DNA of 37,578 nt from REEB481 sp044360435 (GCA_044360435.1 JBIKKI010000005.1:1-37578); one strand, 5' to 3'; shown: positions 24,697-34,167, counted from the first letter of the stretch. Program-made: numbers and translations. Notes: generated from the letters alone by a model not told the origin.

Positions 24697-25340
24697 ACAG
24701 CAATCCGGATTCTTTGCTGGTGGGCATCAGCGGCCTGAGTGGCAGCGGCAAAACCTTTATGCTCAGCCACCTGAAAACGGCTTTGGGCGCCAATGCCTGC
24801 TTCATTTCCATGGACGATTACTACAAGCCGTATGAACAGCAACAGCAGGATGAACAAGGCGTTACCAATTTCGACCTTCCCGACGCGCTGGAATACGAGC
24901 GTTTCATCACCGATGTAGAACAACTGCTCATGGGCCGGCCGGTCATGTTGCGCAAATATCAGTTTGAGAACTTCGGCGCCGAAGAACAGTTCATCCAGCT
25001 TGAACCGGCGCCAATTGTCATTGCTGAAGGATTGTTCGTATTCCACTTTCCGGAAGTACGGAACCAGATGTCGCTGCGCTTTTTCATTGAATCAGACCTG
25101 GCCATTTCCCTGCAGCGCAGGCTGGATCGCGACACCCGAGAACGTGGAATCACGCTGGAACGCAGCCGGTATCAATGGGACCATCATGTGATGCCCGGTT
25201 ATCAGAAATACGTACTTCCCTGGCGTGATTCCTGTGATCTGATCATCCACAACCACGGCGCTCCCGATGCGCATGTTTCCGAAATGGAACGACGCATCAT
25301 GCAGGCGCTTTCACCCGAAGCCATGGCGCGTTTGGTGTAA
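24693..25340 (+). CDS. udk: Uridine kinase family protein
   Basis: Phosphorylates uridine/cytidine to the monophosphates in pyrimidine salvage; cytoplasmic. The 215-aa protein has a Walker A motif GLSGSGKT at 14-21, SMDDYYKP after the second strand (the uridine kinase/phosphoribulokinase substrate motif), FDLPDALEYERF, and a lid arginine segment RRLDRDTRERG. Length fits Udk. Paralogous P-loop kinases of the same family (for example phosphoribulokinase-like) are the alternative. ATGA overlap with the MORN gene; its 3' end is part of an inverted repeat shared with the convergent DUF5686 gene. Confidence 0.88.
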   Translation: MNSNPDSLLVGISGLSGSGKTFMLSHLKTALGANACFISMDDYYKPYEQQQQDEQGVTNFDLPDALEYERFITDVEQLLMGRPVMLRKYQFENFGAEEQFIQLEPAPIVIAEGLFVFHFPEVRNQMSLRFFIESDLAISLQRRLDRDTRERGITLERSRYQWDHHVMPGYQKYVLPWRDSCDLIIHNHGAPDAHVSEMERRIMQALSPEAMARLV

Positions 25341-25363
25341 ACGAATCAAAAATTTACACCAAA
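25331..25363. terminator. Inverted repeat spanning both stop codons of convergent genes
   Basis: TTTGGTGTAAA (25331-25341) and its perfect complement (25353-25363) flank an 11-nt A-rich loop. The left arm encodes the last residues and stop of the uridine kinase, the right arm encodes the last residues of the DUF5686 protein on the other strand. There is no T-tract after either arm, so it may protect 3' ends or terminate weakly in both directions; the role is inferred. Confidence 0.5.
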
Positions 25364-27871
25364 ACTCAGTTTAACGCCAAAATTCCGTGCGCCGGCAGCA
25401 GTGCGGTACGTTAAGCGGTGTACGGCATCCACCCGGAAGAATTTCAGGATGTTTTCAATACCATAGCCAAGTTCCAGGTAAGGGTCACGGTTGTTGAAGG
25501 TAGTGAATGGCGTTACCTCCAACCCGTTAAAACTGCGCGGTTGCAAAGCACGGTTGCCTTCCGCCAGAGTGCCATAAATGGCCTTGGCAGTGATCACCTC
25601 CCTCCACTTCAAATTCCGAATCAGCGGTAATCGGTTGCAAATGAGTCCGCCGAGGTGGTGGTCCACTGCCAAAGCAAAACTCCGATCGGTGATGAACTCA
25701 AACAGGTTCATCTGATTGTAGGCGCGCTGGCTGTACACAAACGACTGATTCCCTACATGCACATTGAGCAAAGGATAAGGCAGGGTTTGAAAGGTTTGGG
25801 TATATTCTGCCACCAGATGCGTGCGGCCGGCCAATCCCCAGGTTTGGGTATAATCTGCCGAGGCTTTGATTTTATCGTAGGAAAACTCCCCACCCAGCAG
25901 ATTCCGGAATCCATGGGTATAATTCAGGTAAAAAACCACACCTTCCGTGCGCACCTGAATACGTTCGTTGTCATTCACCAGGAAGTAATCCCTTGGCGCA
26001 AAACGAAAATCTACGGTCATGGTCGTGGTATTAAACCGATTTACGGCACTGCCGGAATCGCGGATGTCGCGCAAATAGGCAAACACGTAATTGCCTAAGG
26101 GTTTAAACTGATAATCGCGGGTGCGCAGGGCGATGTTCATCCGCAATCCGCGGGAAATATCGCTGCCCCATTTGAGCACATTTTCGGTGGTAAAATTGAG
26201 CTGATTGCTGGTAAGCAGGTTAAACGCCGTGAACATGCTGCTGCCAAAATCCACATCCGTAATGCCAATTTGATCTACATCGGCACGGCGATATGCCATA
26301 ATGGTGGTCCATTTTTTCCGGTTGATGATGTGTGTGGCCTTAAACTCGTACTTAAACCGCTGATCATTATACCCGTAGGCGCCAAAACCTTTGAGCAACC
26401 ATTTGTCGGAAAAGTGGATATTGGTTTCAAATCCAATCCTGTTTCTAAAACCTTCCCAGGGATTATAACTAAACAGATACTGATAAGGGCCAATACCAAT
26501 CCCGTTTTTCTTCACGTAACCATCAACCAGGAAATTCACCACATCAACATAGGTGCGCATGATGGGCAGATTGACCAGTGTATCAATCTTGTTGAACACG
26601 CGTTGCTCTACACCGGTAAGCGGCTCATGACGGGCTTCCTGCCAGAAGGAATCAGGTTTGTGCAGGGCCTGCCCGGAAACGCCAACCTTTTCGGCGTAGA
26701 ATGACATGGGACGATTCTGGTTTACCTTGATGTTCCGGTAGGTTGTTGTGGATGTAGCCACCAAACCTGCAGCCTTGGTATTCACTTCTACAACATCCAC
26801 AAGGATGCGGCTTTTGGTATTGATCCAGGCACCCGCTTCGGTAGGTTCATACTCCTGGGTGATTTTGAATTTCTCAACATAATTCAGGTTGGAAGAGTTG
26901 TTTACTTCCAGCGCCAGTCGCATCAGGGCGAAGCTGGAATCTTCAATCCAGATATTGCCCGTAAACGCCAGATCCTTGGGATTTCGTGGCCTGATTTTAA
27001 TGTTGTAAATCTTCCTCGGACCGGAATCGTCGATCTCGGCAATTTTCACCGAATATACGGCCAGCGAGGCCGCACTGATGGGTGATACCAATCCTTTATC
27101 CAACAACACAATGGTATTCTGATAAAAATTATAGCTCACAAAGGAGGAACCCAATACCTGGGCCACGAGCGTACCATCCTGAATGCCCACTCCTTTCACG
27201 CGTGTTGCTTTGATTTGTTCTTTCCACACTTTCGGATTCCTGTTGTAGTAATAATCGCTGAGCGATTCACTCATGAATACGGGCAACACCGATTTCTGGC
27301 TGTCGGCGCTCAAAATGGATATGGTATCAAACAAGGGTCCGATTTGCTGGCCGAGCTTGCGTTTTTTTAATCCTTCAGAGATATTGTTTACCGCAATGGT
27401 GATGCGGGTAAAGCTTTCGCATTCCCATTGATCGAGCTTGTCGGGGTCATTGCGTTCCCGGAATTCGGCAGCTTTTTTAATGATGCGTTCTGCAGGGTTT
27501 CCTTTGACGCGAATTACCAATTCACGATCCAAAACCTCCCGCCTTTTTAATTCGAAATTCAATTCTATTGCCAGCGAACTGTCCGGAATCCAAAGGCTAA
27601 GCTGTTCATAACCAGTATAACTGCACCAGAGCGTATCGGCACGTTTCAACGTGCGCAGGTTGTAATAACCTTCAAAATCCGTGCGTACAACTTCCTTGTA
27701 ATCGCCTAAAACCACTAAAGCATAGGCAAGCGGTTCACGGGTTTCTGCGGCTATGACCCTGCCGCGGATGGTTCGTTCCTGAGCCTTTGCCCAGTGCGCG
27801 TTCGCAAGGAGCAACAGCAGCATGAGCAGGCGCGGAATGTTCACGCAACCATTGATTGACCTTTTATGCAT
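25346..27871 (-). CDS. DUF5686 outer-membrane protein with carboxypeptidase-regulatory-like domain
   Basis: A large outer-membrane protein. The open frame reaches 27907, but ATG at 27871 gives a standard signal peptide (hydrophobic run RLLMLLLLLANAHWAKAQ) and 841 aa. After it comes a CarboxypepD_reg-like beta-sandwich (RTIRGRVIAAETREPLAYA to about residue 115), then a DUF5686 region, with a C-terminal half of amphipathic strands ending in phenylalanine (GVNF), as in barrel proteins. The domain order is the usual one in Bacteroidota and resembles TonB-dependent receptors without a recognisable plug. Substrate unknown. Divergent from the TraB/GumN gene. Confidence 0.88.
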   Translation of the reverse strand: MHKRSINGCVNIPRLLMLLLLLANAHWAKAQERTIRGRVIAAETREPLAYALVVLGDYKEVVRTDFEGYYNLRTLKRADTLWCSYTGYEQLSLWIPDSSLAIELNFELKRREVLDRELVIRVKGNPAERIIKKAAEFRERNDPDKLDQWECESFTRITIAVNNISEGLKKRKLGQQIGPLFDTISILSADSQKSVLPVFMSESLSDYYYNRNPKVWKEQIKATRVKGVGIQDGTLVAQVLGSSFVSYNFYQNTIVLLDKGLVSPISAASLAVYSVKIAEIDDSGPRKIYNIKIRPRNPKDLAFTGNIWIEDSSFALMRLALEVNNSSNLNYVEKFKITQEYEPTEAGAWINTKSRILVDVVEVNTKAAGLVATSTTTYRNIKVNQNRPMSFYAEKVGVSGQALHKPDSFWQEARHEPLTGVEQRVFNKIDTLVNLPIMRTYVDVVNFLVDGYVKKNGIGIGPYQYLFSYNPWEGFRNRIGFETNIHFSDKWLLKGFGAYGYNDQRFKYEFKATHIINRKKWTTIMAYRRADVDQIGITDVDFGSSMFTAFNLLTSNQLNFTTENVLKWGSDISRGLRMNIALRTRDYQFKPLGNYVFAYLRDIRDSGSAVNRFNTTTMTVDFRFAPRDYFLVNDNERIQVRTEGVVFYLNYTHGFRNLLGGEFSYDKIKASADYTQTWGLAGRTHLVAEYTQTFQTLPYPLLNVHVGNQSFVYSQRAYNQMNLFEFITDRSFALAVDHHLGGLICNRLPLIRNLKWREVITAKAIYGTLAEGNRALQPRSFNGLEVTPFTTFNNRDPYLELGYGIENILKFFRVDAVHRLTYRTAAGARNFGVKLSFGVNF

Positions 27872-27983
27872 GTTCTTCTGCGTGCAAAAAAACAATCTTT
27901 CGGTCATACATCATTTTTTACTGTTTGTTCCTCCGCCAGTGCGGGCAATGCGGTTGTTTCTAAGCATCTTTGTCATCAGGATG

Positions 27984-30900
27984 ATGAATGTATGGAATAA
28001 TGTCAAAGGTTTTACGCTTATTGTAGCCTTTGTTTGGGGTTGTTGGAGCTTTGAAGCACAAGGGCAAAAGGATGAGTCGCCACAAGTTTGGGCGGTCGAT
28101 ACCGTCATGGCAGCGGCTCCTGCAGAACCGGCTCCGGTGCTGTCGGTTAAAATAAAAAAATACCCTTCCCTGCTTTGGGAAATTTCCGGCAACGGGGCGA
28201 AGAAGAAAAGTTACCTGTACGGAACCATGCACGTGAGCCGCAGACTGGCTTTCAGGCTGAGCGATACCTTTTTCATGGGCCTGAAAAATGCCGATGTGGT
28301 GGCATTGGAAAGTGATCCCGGAACCTGGATCAACCACATGGCCGAGGACCAGAACAACCTGTTTCCCTGGAACGACTGGTGGTCGAACCTGGAGAACAAT
28401 GATTATCAGGAAGCACTGTCGCTGACCCATCCCGAAAACCGCACCCTTGCACGCATCATCAGCCGGGAAGAAAACCTCGCCAATTCCATGTTGTACCGCA
28501 AGGACGACCGCAGCGGCGATTTCAGCGAAGACACCTATTTGGATTTATTCATTTATCAGGCGGGGAAAAAGCTGGGGAAAACCGTGATTGGGCTCGAAGA
28601 TTACCGAGAATCGAGGAAAATGGTGAACCGCAGCGAAAAAGAAGATAAAGACGAGGACGATGAAGACCGTCCACGGATCAACCGTTGGGAAATGAACTTT
28701 GGAGAAGAAATTGAAAACGCCTACCGCCAGGGCGATCTTGACCTCCTGGATTCCCTGGACCGACTGTTAAATCCGGGTAAGAATTACCGCAAATGGATGC
28801 TTTTTGAACGCAACAAGGTGATGGCCAATGGCATTCACAGCAACATGCAGGCAGGCAAAAGCATCTTTTCAGGCGTGGGCGCCTCGCATCTTCCCGGCGA
28901 TACCGGCGTGATTGAGCTGCTGCGACGCATGGGGTATACCGTGAGGCCCGTTTCCCCGAAAAGCAGCGGCAAAGCACGCAAGGAAAAGGACCGCATCGAT
29001 GCTCTGGAATATAAAATCAGTCCGGTGGCCTACAAATCGGTGAACAGCGATTTTGAAGCACTGATGCCCGGATTGCCGATTTCTGCTTATCAGGATGGCA
29101 GTTACCGTTACTTTCATCCCGATGCAGCAAATGGTTCATACATCAGCATCGCCAAAGTTCCCTACTACGGCAAATTCACAGGCCAAACCCCGGCACACAT
29201 GCTGCTGCGCGTGGACAGCCTGCTTTTTGAATATGTGCGCGGAAGAATCATCAGCAAGAACAACCTGATCAGAAACGGCTTTGAAGCCATGGACATCCGC
29301 AACCGCACAGCCCAGGGCAACGCGCAAAGGCTGATGATGGTAGCTACGCCTACCTATTTGTGGTTTGTGAAGATGAGTGGACAGAAGGATTACGTATTCG
29401 GAAAGAATGGCGAATCATTCTTCAACTCTTTCAAAATAACCGAAAGCACAGGTCAGAATTGGACAACCTACAGTCCGGAAAGCGGCGGCTACAGCCTGCG
29501 CTGGCCGGAAAACCTGAACTTCAAACGTGGATTGGGCGATACCAACACCTACCTTCAAGGCCACCGCGACCTTGAGGCCAGCGATAAAAATGGCGACTAT
29601 TACTTTCTGAGGCGCTTGGTCAATACCGATGTGGATTATGTGGAAGAAGACAGCTTCGAACTGTATTGGCTGGCCCAGGGCTTGGCCGAAAACATGAAAA
29701 GCAAAGTGTCCGGTCACCGTCATTTCCGCATTCAGGGACATCCGGCCATGGAGGCGCGCATGAAGTCAAAATCCAACGGCAGCAACGCCACGGTGCGCAT
29801 GCTCATTCAAGGACATATGATTTACGTTTGGGGAAGCAGTGCCACCGAAAACAATGATTTCCTGGAAAGCTTCAAACTGCAACCCTTCAGATACGCCAAG
29901 CCATTTACGCTGCAACAGGATAGTCTGCATTGGTTCAGCACGGTGAGCCTTCCCATCATCAACTTTAACCAACTCAAGGAATCCATGGGCTATGTGGATG
30001 ATGAAGACGCCGACAGCATGGAACATTATGAATCCAATAATGAAAACATGACCTTCACCGCCAGCACCGGCGAATTTGTGACCGTGTACACAAGGCGCTT
30101 TCATTATTTCGACCGTGAAGTGAGCTTGGACAGCCTCTGGAACAGACGCATCAAGCAAAACCTGGAGGACAATTTTTATGTGGTTTCTGAACGCAAGCGC
30201 AAAATAGGCCCCTGGGAAACCCTGGACCTGGAATACAGCGACACCGGCTCATCGCGGGTGGTGAAAGCCCGATGGTACATGCGCGGGCGTATGAGCTGGT
30301 GCGTGGCAACAACCTACGACAGCATTGAAGGATTAACACCCTTTGTGCGCAGCTTCTACGACAACTTTAAACCTTTTGACACCTTCACCACGCCTTCCAT
30401 CTTCGACTGGCGCGGAGATGAATTGCTGAAGATGATGACCTCGTCAGACAGCACCATCCGCACCACCAGTCAGGAATGGGGTGAAGACTACTTTGAACCC
30501 AAGGATCATCAGGCCGCAGAAATCATGCGCCTGATAGAAAAAACAGGTGACCCCAAGCAGCAGAATTTTCGGCATCGCCTGATCATGAAACTGGGCACTA
30601 TAAAGCACCCGGAACTGATTCCATTCCTGCGCAAACAATACCAGAAAGCCGGCGACACCTCCGACCTGCAAATCCACATCCTTTCAGCCCTGGCGTCCAT
30701 GAAAACCAAGGAAGCTGCTAAAGCCTATGCAGAGTTGCTCATTGATGAAACACCTTTGGGAAAAAATGAAGATTTAGGACATGATGTGTTGCTGCCGCTG
30801 CATGACTCACTTAAGCTCTATGCAACAACGCTGCCTGCACTGTTTGACCTGCTTCGCTATACCGACTACAAAGAGCCCTTATTGCGTATTTCGGCTGAAG

Positions 30901-31757
30901 CACTTGACAGCGGATACCTGCAACCTGCTGATTATGCTGCGTTTAAAAAGACGCTGCTCATGGAATTGCGCGATGGATGGAAACGTTTGAAATCGGAAGA
31001 AACCTCAAGCGATGATTACCGTTGGGAATATCGGGAAGAGAAGAAAGATGCCGACGCAGCCTTGCGCTACCGTTATTCCGGTACAGGATATTACCTTTCT
31101 GAAGAACGCTCTGTGGGTGATCAGCCCGGCATCGTACTTGACCTGACTAAGCTGCTCCTGCCCTTCATGCCCGATCCCGACGTAGACAAACGCATTATGC
31201 CTTTGCTTGGCTCCAGAGATAAACTATTCTGCCTGTTGGTAGCCGAGCAACTCGTTCAGAAAGGCAAGAGCCTTCCGGATACGCTGTTGCCCTTCTTCCT
31301 CAAAGAACCATTGCTGCGCTACGGTGCACTCCGCATGTTGTACCTGAACAACCAAACTTCGTTGATTCCCGACAGTCTGAAAAATGCATCGGCATTGGCT
31401 AAGTCGTACATCACTTTTGATGAAGTCGGCAAAAAAGACAGTTTGATTTTCCTGAAATCCATGCCCATGGATCATAAAAATCAAGCAGGTAAACTTTATT
31501 TCTATCGCCTCCGCACCAAGGATGAATACTACGGCAAACCAGGCAAACTAACCTGGGTTTGGCTTCCAAATGAACTGAACAATAAATCATTGAAAGTACA
31601 TCCGGAAAGTGGAGGCAGAACCATCAACCAGAGTTATTCCCTCGAGCAACAAATGAAGGATGTATTGCTCAACTACCGCTACGAGAAGAGGAAGCGCTGG
31701 GTAGCTGCTTCGCTGAACAATAATAATGACTGGGATTACGCCTCGTACGGAGAATAA
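27984..31757 (+). CDS. Giant secreted TraB/GumN family protein with HEAT-like C-terminal region
   Basis: The frame is open from 27822, but the upstream part overlaps the divergent DUF5686 gene; ATG at 27984 (or 27981) gives a signal peptide (about 1-27, ending EAQGQ) and 1257 aa. Residues 60-325 form a TraB/GumN domain: SYLYGTMHVS (His83), VVALESDP (Glu109) and GVGASHLPGDTG (His302), the conserved GxxH/E/GxxH set of this putative metalloprotease-like superfamily. GumN proteins are typically about 300 aa, so some 930 residues are extra. They include beta-rich segments (about 335-860) with repeated aromatic patterns and an alpha-helical HEAT-like stretch (about 870-990). No membrane anchor or sorting tail seen. 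Followed after 6 bases by a T9SS cargo gene. CATCTTTG at 27965-27972 is a near -7 match. Confidence 0.88.
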   Translation: MNVWNNVKGFTLIVAFVWGCWSFEAQGQKDESPQVWAVDTVMAAAPAEPAPVLSVKIKKYPSLLWEISGNGAKKKSYLYGTMHVSRRLAFRLSDTFFMGLKNADVVALESDPGTWINHMAEDQNNLFPWNDWWSNLENNDYQEALSLTHPENRTLARIISREENLANSMLYRKDDRSGDFSEDTYLDLFIYQAGKKLGKTVIGLEDYRESRKMVNRSEKEDKDEDDEDRPRINRWEMNFGEEIENAYRQGDLDLLDSLDRLLNPGKNYRKWMLFERNKVMANGIHSNMQAGKSIFSGVGASHLPGDTGVIELLRRMGYTVRPVSPKSSGKARKEKDRIDALEYKISPVAYKSVNSDFEALMPGLPISAYQDGSYRYFHPDAANGSYISIAKVPYYGKFTGQTPAHMLLRVDSLLFEYVRGRIISKNNLIRNGFEAMDIRNRTAQGNAQRLMMVATPTYLWFVKMSGQKDYVFGKNGESFFNSFKITESTGQNWTTYSPESGGYSLRWPENLNFKRGLGDTNTYLQGHRDLEASDKNGDYYFLRRLVNTDVDYVEEDSFELYWLAQGLAENMKSKVSGHRHFRIQGHPAMEARMKSKSNGSNATVRMLIQGHMIYVWGSSATENNDFLESFKLQPFRYAKPFTLQQDSLHWFSTVSLPIINFNQLKESMGYVDDEDADSMEHYESNNENMTFTASTGEFVTVYTRRFHYFDREVSLDSLWNRRIKQNLEDNFYVVSERKRKIGPWETLDLEYSDTGSSRVVKARWYMRGRMSWCVATTYDSIEGLTPFVRSFYDNFKPFDTFTTPSIFDWRGDELLKMMTSSDSTIRTTSQEWGEDYFEPKDHQAAEIMRLIEKTGDPKQQNFRHRLIMKLGTIKHPELIPFLRKQYQKAGDTSDLQIHILSALASMKTKEAAKAYAELLIDETPLGKNEDLGHDVLLPLHDSLKLYATTLPALFDLLRYTDYKEPLLRISAEALDSGYLQPADYAAFKKTLLMELRDGWKRLKSEETSSDDYRWEYREEKKDADAALRYRYSGTGYYLSEERSVGDQPGIVLDLTKLLLPFMPDPDVDKRIMPLLGSRDKLFCLLVAEQLVQKGKSLPDTLLPFFLKEPLLRYGALRMLYLNNQTSLIPDSLKNASALAKSYITFDEVGKKDSLIFLKSMPMDHKNQAGKLYFYRLRTKDEYYGKPGKLTWVWLPNELNNKSLKVHPESGGRTINQSYSLEQQMKDVLLNYRYEKRKRWVAASLNNNNDWDYASYGE

Positions 31758-31763
31758 CCCAAG

Positions 31764-32999
31764 ATGAATACAAAAGGAAGAACCATATTTTTTTTCCTTT
31801 TGCTTCAGGTTTGTTTTGGAGCAAACGTGCTGGCCCAAGTTTTGGGCTGCACAGATCCGATGGCAACGAATTATCAGCCTGGCGCCACCAGGAATGATGG
31901 TTCTTGCGTTTATGCTGCTGCAAGTGTTGGGCCGGCATCCACATTTCGACTTCCGGATAGTTTGGCGGAAAGTTCCGGGCTATTGCTGCATCGGGGATTC
32001 TTGTGGAGCCATAACGACGATACAGATCCGGGACTGTATTTCTGGAAACCGGAAGCCACACCCCTGCTCAGCAGGAAATCAATCAGCGGTGTAAAAAACA
32101 ACGATTGGGAAGACCTAACCCGAGATGATTCATATTATTACATAGGAGACTTCGGGAACAACGGCTCCGGAAATCGGCGGAATCTGAATATCCTGCGTAT
32201 CGCAGATCCTTCCTTGCAGGGAACGGAGTTAAAGGCCGACACCATCTTTTTTAGCTACGAAGACCAAAAAGACTTCACAGCCCAAGCCGGCAACAGCACC
32301 GATTTTGATTGCGAAGCCATGATTGCCTTTGGCGACAGCTTGTATCTGTTTACCAAACAATGGCTAAGCCAAAACACGGCTTGTTATGTATTGCCCAAAA
32401 CACCCGGAACGCATATAGCCAGGCTGCGGGAATCCTTTGATTTACAAGGATTAGTCACGGGCGCTTCTGTGCTACCCGACCGACGATTGCTGTTATTGTG
32501 CGGCTACAGTAAAATGCTGCAGCCCTTCGTTTATCTGTGCTATGATTTTGAAGGAAGAAGCTTCTTCAGCGGCAACAAACGAAAGCTGAACCTCGACCTC
32601 GGCTTTCATCAGGTGGAAGGCATCAGCACCGAAAACGGGCTTGATGTTTTTGTGAGCAACGAGCAGCTCAGTCAATTCATCACAGTGGCGCCACAAATTC
32701 ACCGTCTTGATCTGCGGCCTTACCTCTCGGCATATCTGAGCAATTCAGGAAAAACACTGCTGGAGGATCCCGTTGCCGGTTGCAGTGTAATTATTCAGGG
32801 CCACCACCTATACCTGAGGACCGCTTCAAACCTGGTTTCCGCAACGTGGGAAATTACAGACAGTGAAGGGCGCGTGCTCGATTCAGGGGTTACCAAAGAA
32901 CACACCATCATTTCTGTGCAACAACTGCCTGCCGGCTTATATTACCTGAGGATGGGAAGCGGCACCTCAGTGTGCAGCTTCAAGTGGCTGAAAGACTGA
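31764..32999 (+). CDS. Secreted protein with T9SS type A-like sorting domain
   Basis: A 411-aa exported protein: signal peptide (1-25), then GCTDPMATNYQPGATRNDGSC (a Bacteroidota surface-protein motif, Cys29 and Cys48 likely disulfide-bonded), then a beta-propeller-like region with ESSGLLLHRGFLWSHNDD, NDWED (113-117) and GDFGNN (128-133). I recognise this pattern from widespread uncharacterised secreted proteins but cannot name an activity. The last 75-80 residues (WEITDSEGRVLDSG through LPAGLYYLRMG to the end FKWLKD) have the pattern of a T9SS type A sorting domain, so it should be exported across the outer membrane by T9SS. Six bases separate it from the TraB/GumN gene. Confidence 0.87.
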   Translation: MNTKGRTIFFFLLLQVCFGANVLAQVLGCTDPMATNYQPGATRNDGSCVYAAASVGPASTFRLPDSLAESSGLLLHRGFLWSHNDDTDPGLYFWKPEATPLLSRKSISGVKNNDWEDLTRDDSYYYIGDFGNNGSGNRRNLNILRIADPSLQGTELKADTIFFSYEDQKDFTAQAGNSTDFDCEAMIAFGDSLYLFTKQWLSQNTACYVLPKTPGTHIARLRESFDLQGLVTGASVLPDRRLLLLCGYSKMLQPFVYLCYDFEGRSFFSGNKRKLNLDLGFHQVEGISTENGLDVFVSNEQLSQFITVAPQIHRLDLRPYLSAYLSNSGKTLLEDPVAGCSVIIQGHHLYLRTASNLVSATWEITDSEGRVLDSGVTKEHTIISVQQLPAGLYYLRMGSGTSVCSFKWLKD

Positions 33000-33005
33000 T
33001 TGAAC

Positions 33006-33731
33006 TTACCAACTTCCGCTGGCGCCGCCGCCACCACTTTCACCGCCGCCGAAGCCACCCCAGCCTCCGCCGGAACTGCCTCCGCCACCAAAACCACCAA
33101 AACCACCACCGGGAAACCACATACCGCCGCTTCGGCCATAGCGACCCAAACTTCCGCCCCGCCTGCCCGAACTGAGGAAAAAAGCCAACACGATGATGAT
33201 CAACGGAATAATGAACCTCAATGCTTTACCCTCTTCTTTCGGCTCCGCCTGATATTCACCCCGGCTCAGGTCCATGATTCGGTTGCTGAGTTCGTTCAGT
33301 CCGCCGTAATAGTCACCGCTTCTGAACGCAGGCTTCAAGATTTCGTCGATGAGCCGCGAAGACCGAATATCTCCAAGAAATTGTTCGGCACCACGGCCCG
33401 TATGGATTCGGATCTTTTTATCTTCAACAGCCACATATATAAGCACACCGTTGTTCTTTCCCTTCTGTCCGATACCCCATTGATTGAAAATACTGTGGGC
33501 ACGGTTCCATAAGTCATCACCTTCCAAAGATGCTTCAGTAACAATGGCAATTTGAACGCTGCTGCTGTCGGTATCCCAACGCTCCAGTTTGGCTTGTAGT
33601 TCTGCTTCCTGCGCATCGGGAATTACCTGCGCGAAATCATTCACCAGTTTATTTCCGCGCGCCGGGATTTCGGCAGCCTGCAGTGTTGCAACGCATACAA
33701 GTCCCAGAAAAAAGAATAAAATACTACGCAT
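33006..33731 (-). CDS. TPM-domain protein with glycine-rich tail
   Basis: A 241-aa protein: signal peptide (MRSILFFFLGLVCVATLQAA), TPM domain (about residues 25-150, LVNDFAQVIPDAQEAELQ, NNGVLIYVAVEDKKIRIHTGRG), one membrane helix (about 173-190) and a Gly/Ser-rich C-terminal tail of about 45 residues. TPM domains occur in chloroplast photosystem II repair proteins and in bacterial envelope proteins; biochemical role in bacteria is unsettled. ATG at 33731 is preferred over upstream ATGs at 33755 and 33767 because it starts the signal peptide and overlaps the upstream TPM gene by only 8 bases. Confidence 0.9.
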   Translation of the reverse strand: MRSILFFFLGLVCVATLQAAEIPARGNKLVNDFAQVIPDAQEAELQAKLERWDTDSSSVQIAIVTEASLEGDDLWNRAHSIFNQWGIGQKGKNNGVLIYVAVEDKKIRIHTGRGAEQFLGDIRSSRLIDEILKPAFRSGDYYGGLNELSNRIMDLSRGEYQAEPKEEGKALRFIIPLIIIVLAFFLSSGRRGGSLGRYGRSGGMWFPGGGFGGFGGGGSSGGGWGGFGGGESGGGGASGSW

Positions 33732-34167
33732 AAGATGGCTTGTCGTGAAGTTCATTTTTATCGCCATCCTGATAAGGGAAATGTTCCTTCAGCTTTGCGC
33801 CGGCGCGGGAAATTCCGGAAATCAAAGCCTGCGGCACATCCCCTTGCTGAAAGTGCTGCTGCATTTCATCGCGCACCTCATCCCAAAAATCCTTCCCTAC
33901 CCGCTCGTGAATCCCTTGATCACCAATAATGGCAAACTGCCGGTCGCGCAATGAAACGCAAATCAGCACACCATTTCTGGCTGCTGTTTTTTGCATGCCC
34001 AATTTATTAAACGCATGCGCTGCAGCATCCAGGATGTCACCGTTTAGTCGGGCAATCAGGTGAACCCTGATTTCGCCTGAGGTTTGGCGTTCCGCATCGC
34101 GTATGGCGTCGATCACGCGCGCCTCATCCGCTTTACTGAGCAGAGGTTTTGCGAACAGCGAAAACAC
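33724..34167 (-). CDS. TPM-domain protein, short form
   Basis: A 147-aa TPM-domain protein without signal peptide or membrane helix (ERQTSGEIRVHLIARLNGD; ARNGVLICVSLRDRQFAIIGDQGIHERVG). GTG start at 34167 directly abuts the lemA stop codon. Second member of the lemA-TPM-TPM cassette common in Bacteroidota, in which the long TPM protein is membrane-bound and this one is probably soluble or peripheral. Confidence 0.9.
   Translation of the reverse strand: MFSLFAKPLLSKADEARVIDAIRDAERQTSGEIRVHLIARLNGDILDAAAHAFNKLGMQKTAARNGVLICVSLRDRQFAIIGDQGIHERVGKDFWDEVRDEMQQHFQQGDVPQALISGISRAGAKLKEHFPYQDGDKNELHDKPSYA

Noticed and set aside
23662..25340. Toxin-antitoxin module (YwqK antitoxin)
   Set aside because: The protein is a secreted MORN-repeat protein and its coupled neighbour is a uridine kinase, not a toxin. 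The name comes from pipeline labels for the repeat family.
33006..33140. Short tandem repeats (plus strand CCACCGCC/ACCACC units)
   Set aside because: They encode the Gly/Ser tail of the TPM protein; irregular unit length and coding explain them, not a CRISPR or VNTR locus.
33000..33512. 170-aa plus-strand open frame rich in Ala/Thr/Pro
   Set aside because: It is the antisense of the glycine-rich tail and TPM domain of the minus-strand gene; GC-rich repeats keep the other frames open. No start context or family pattern.
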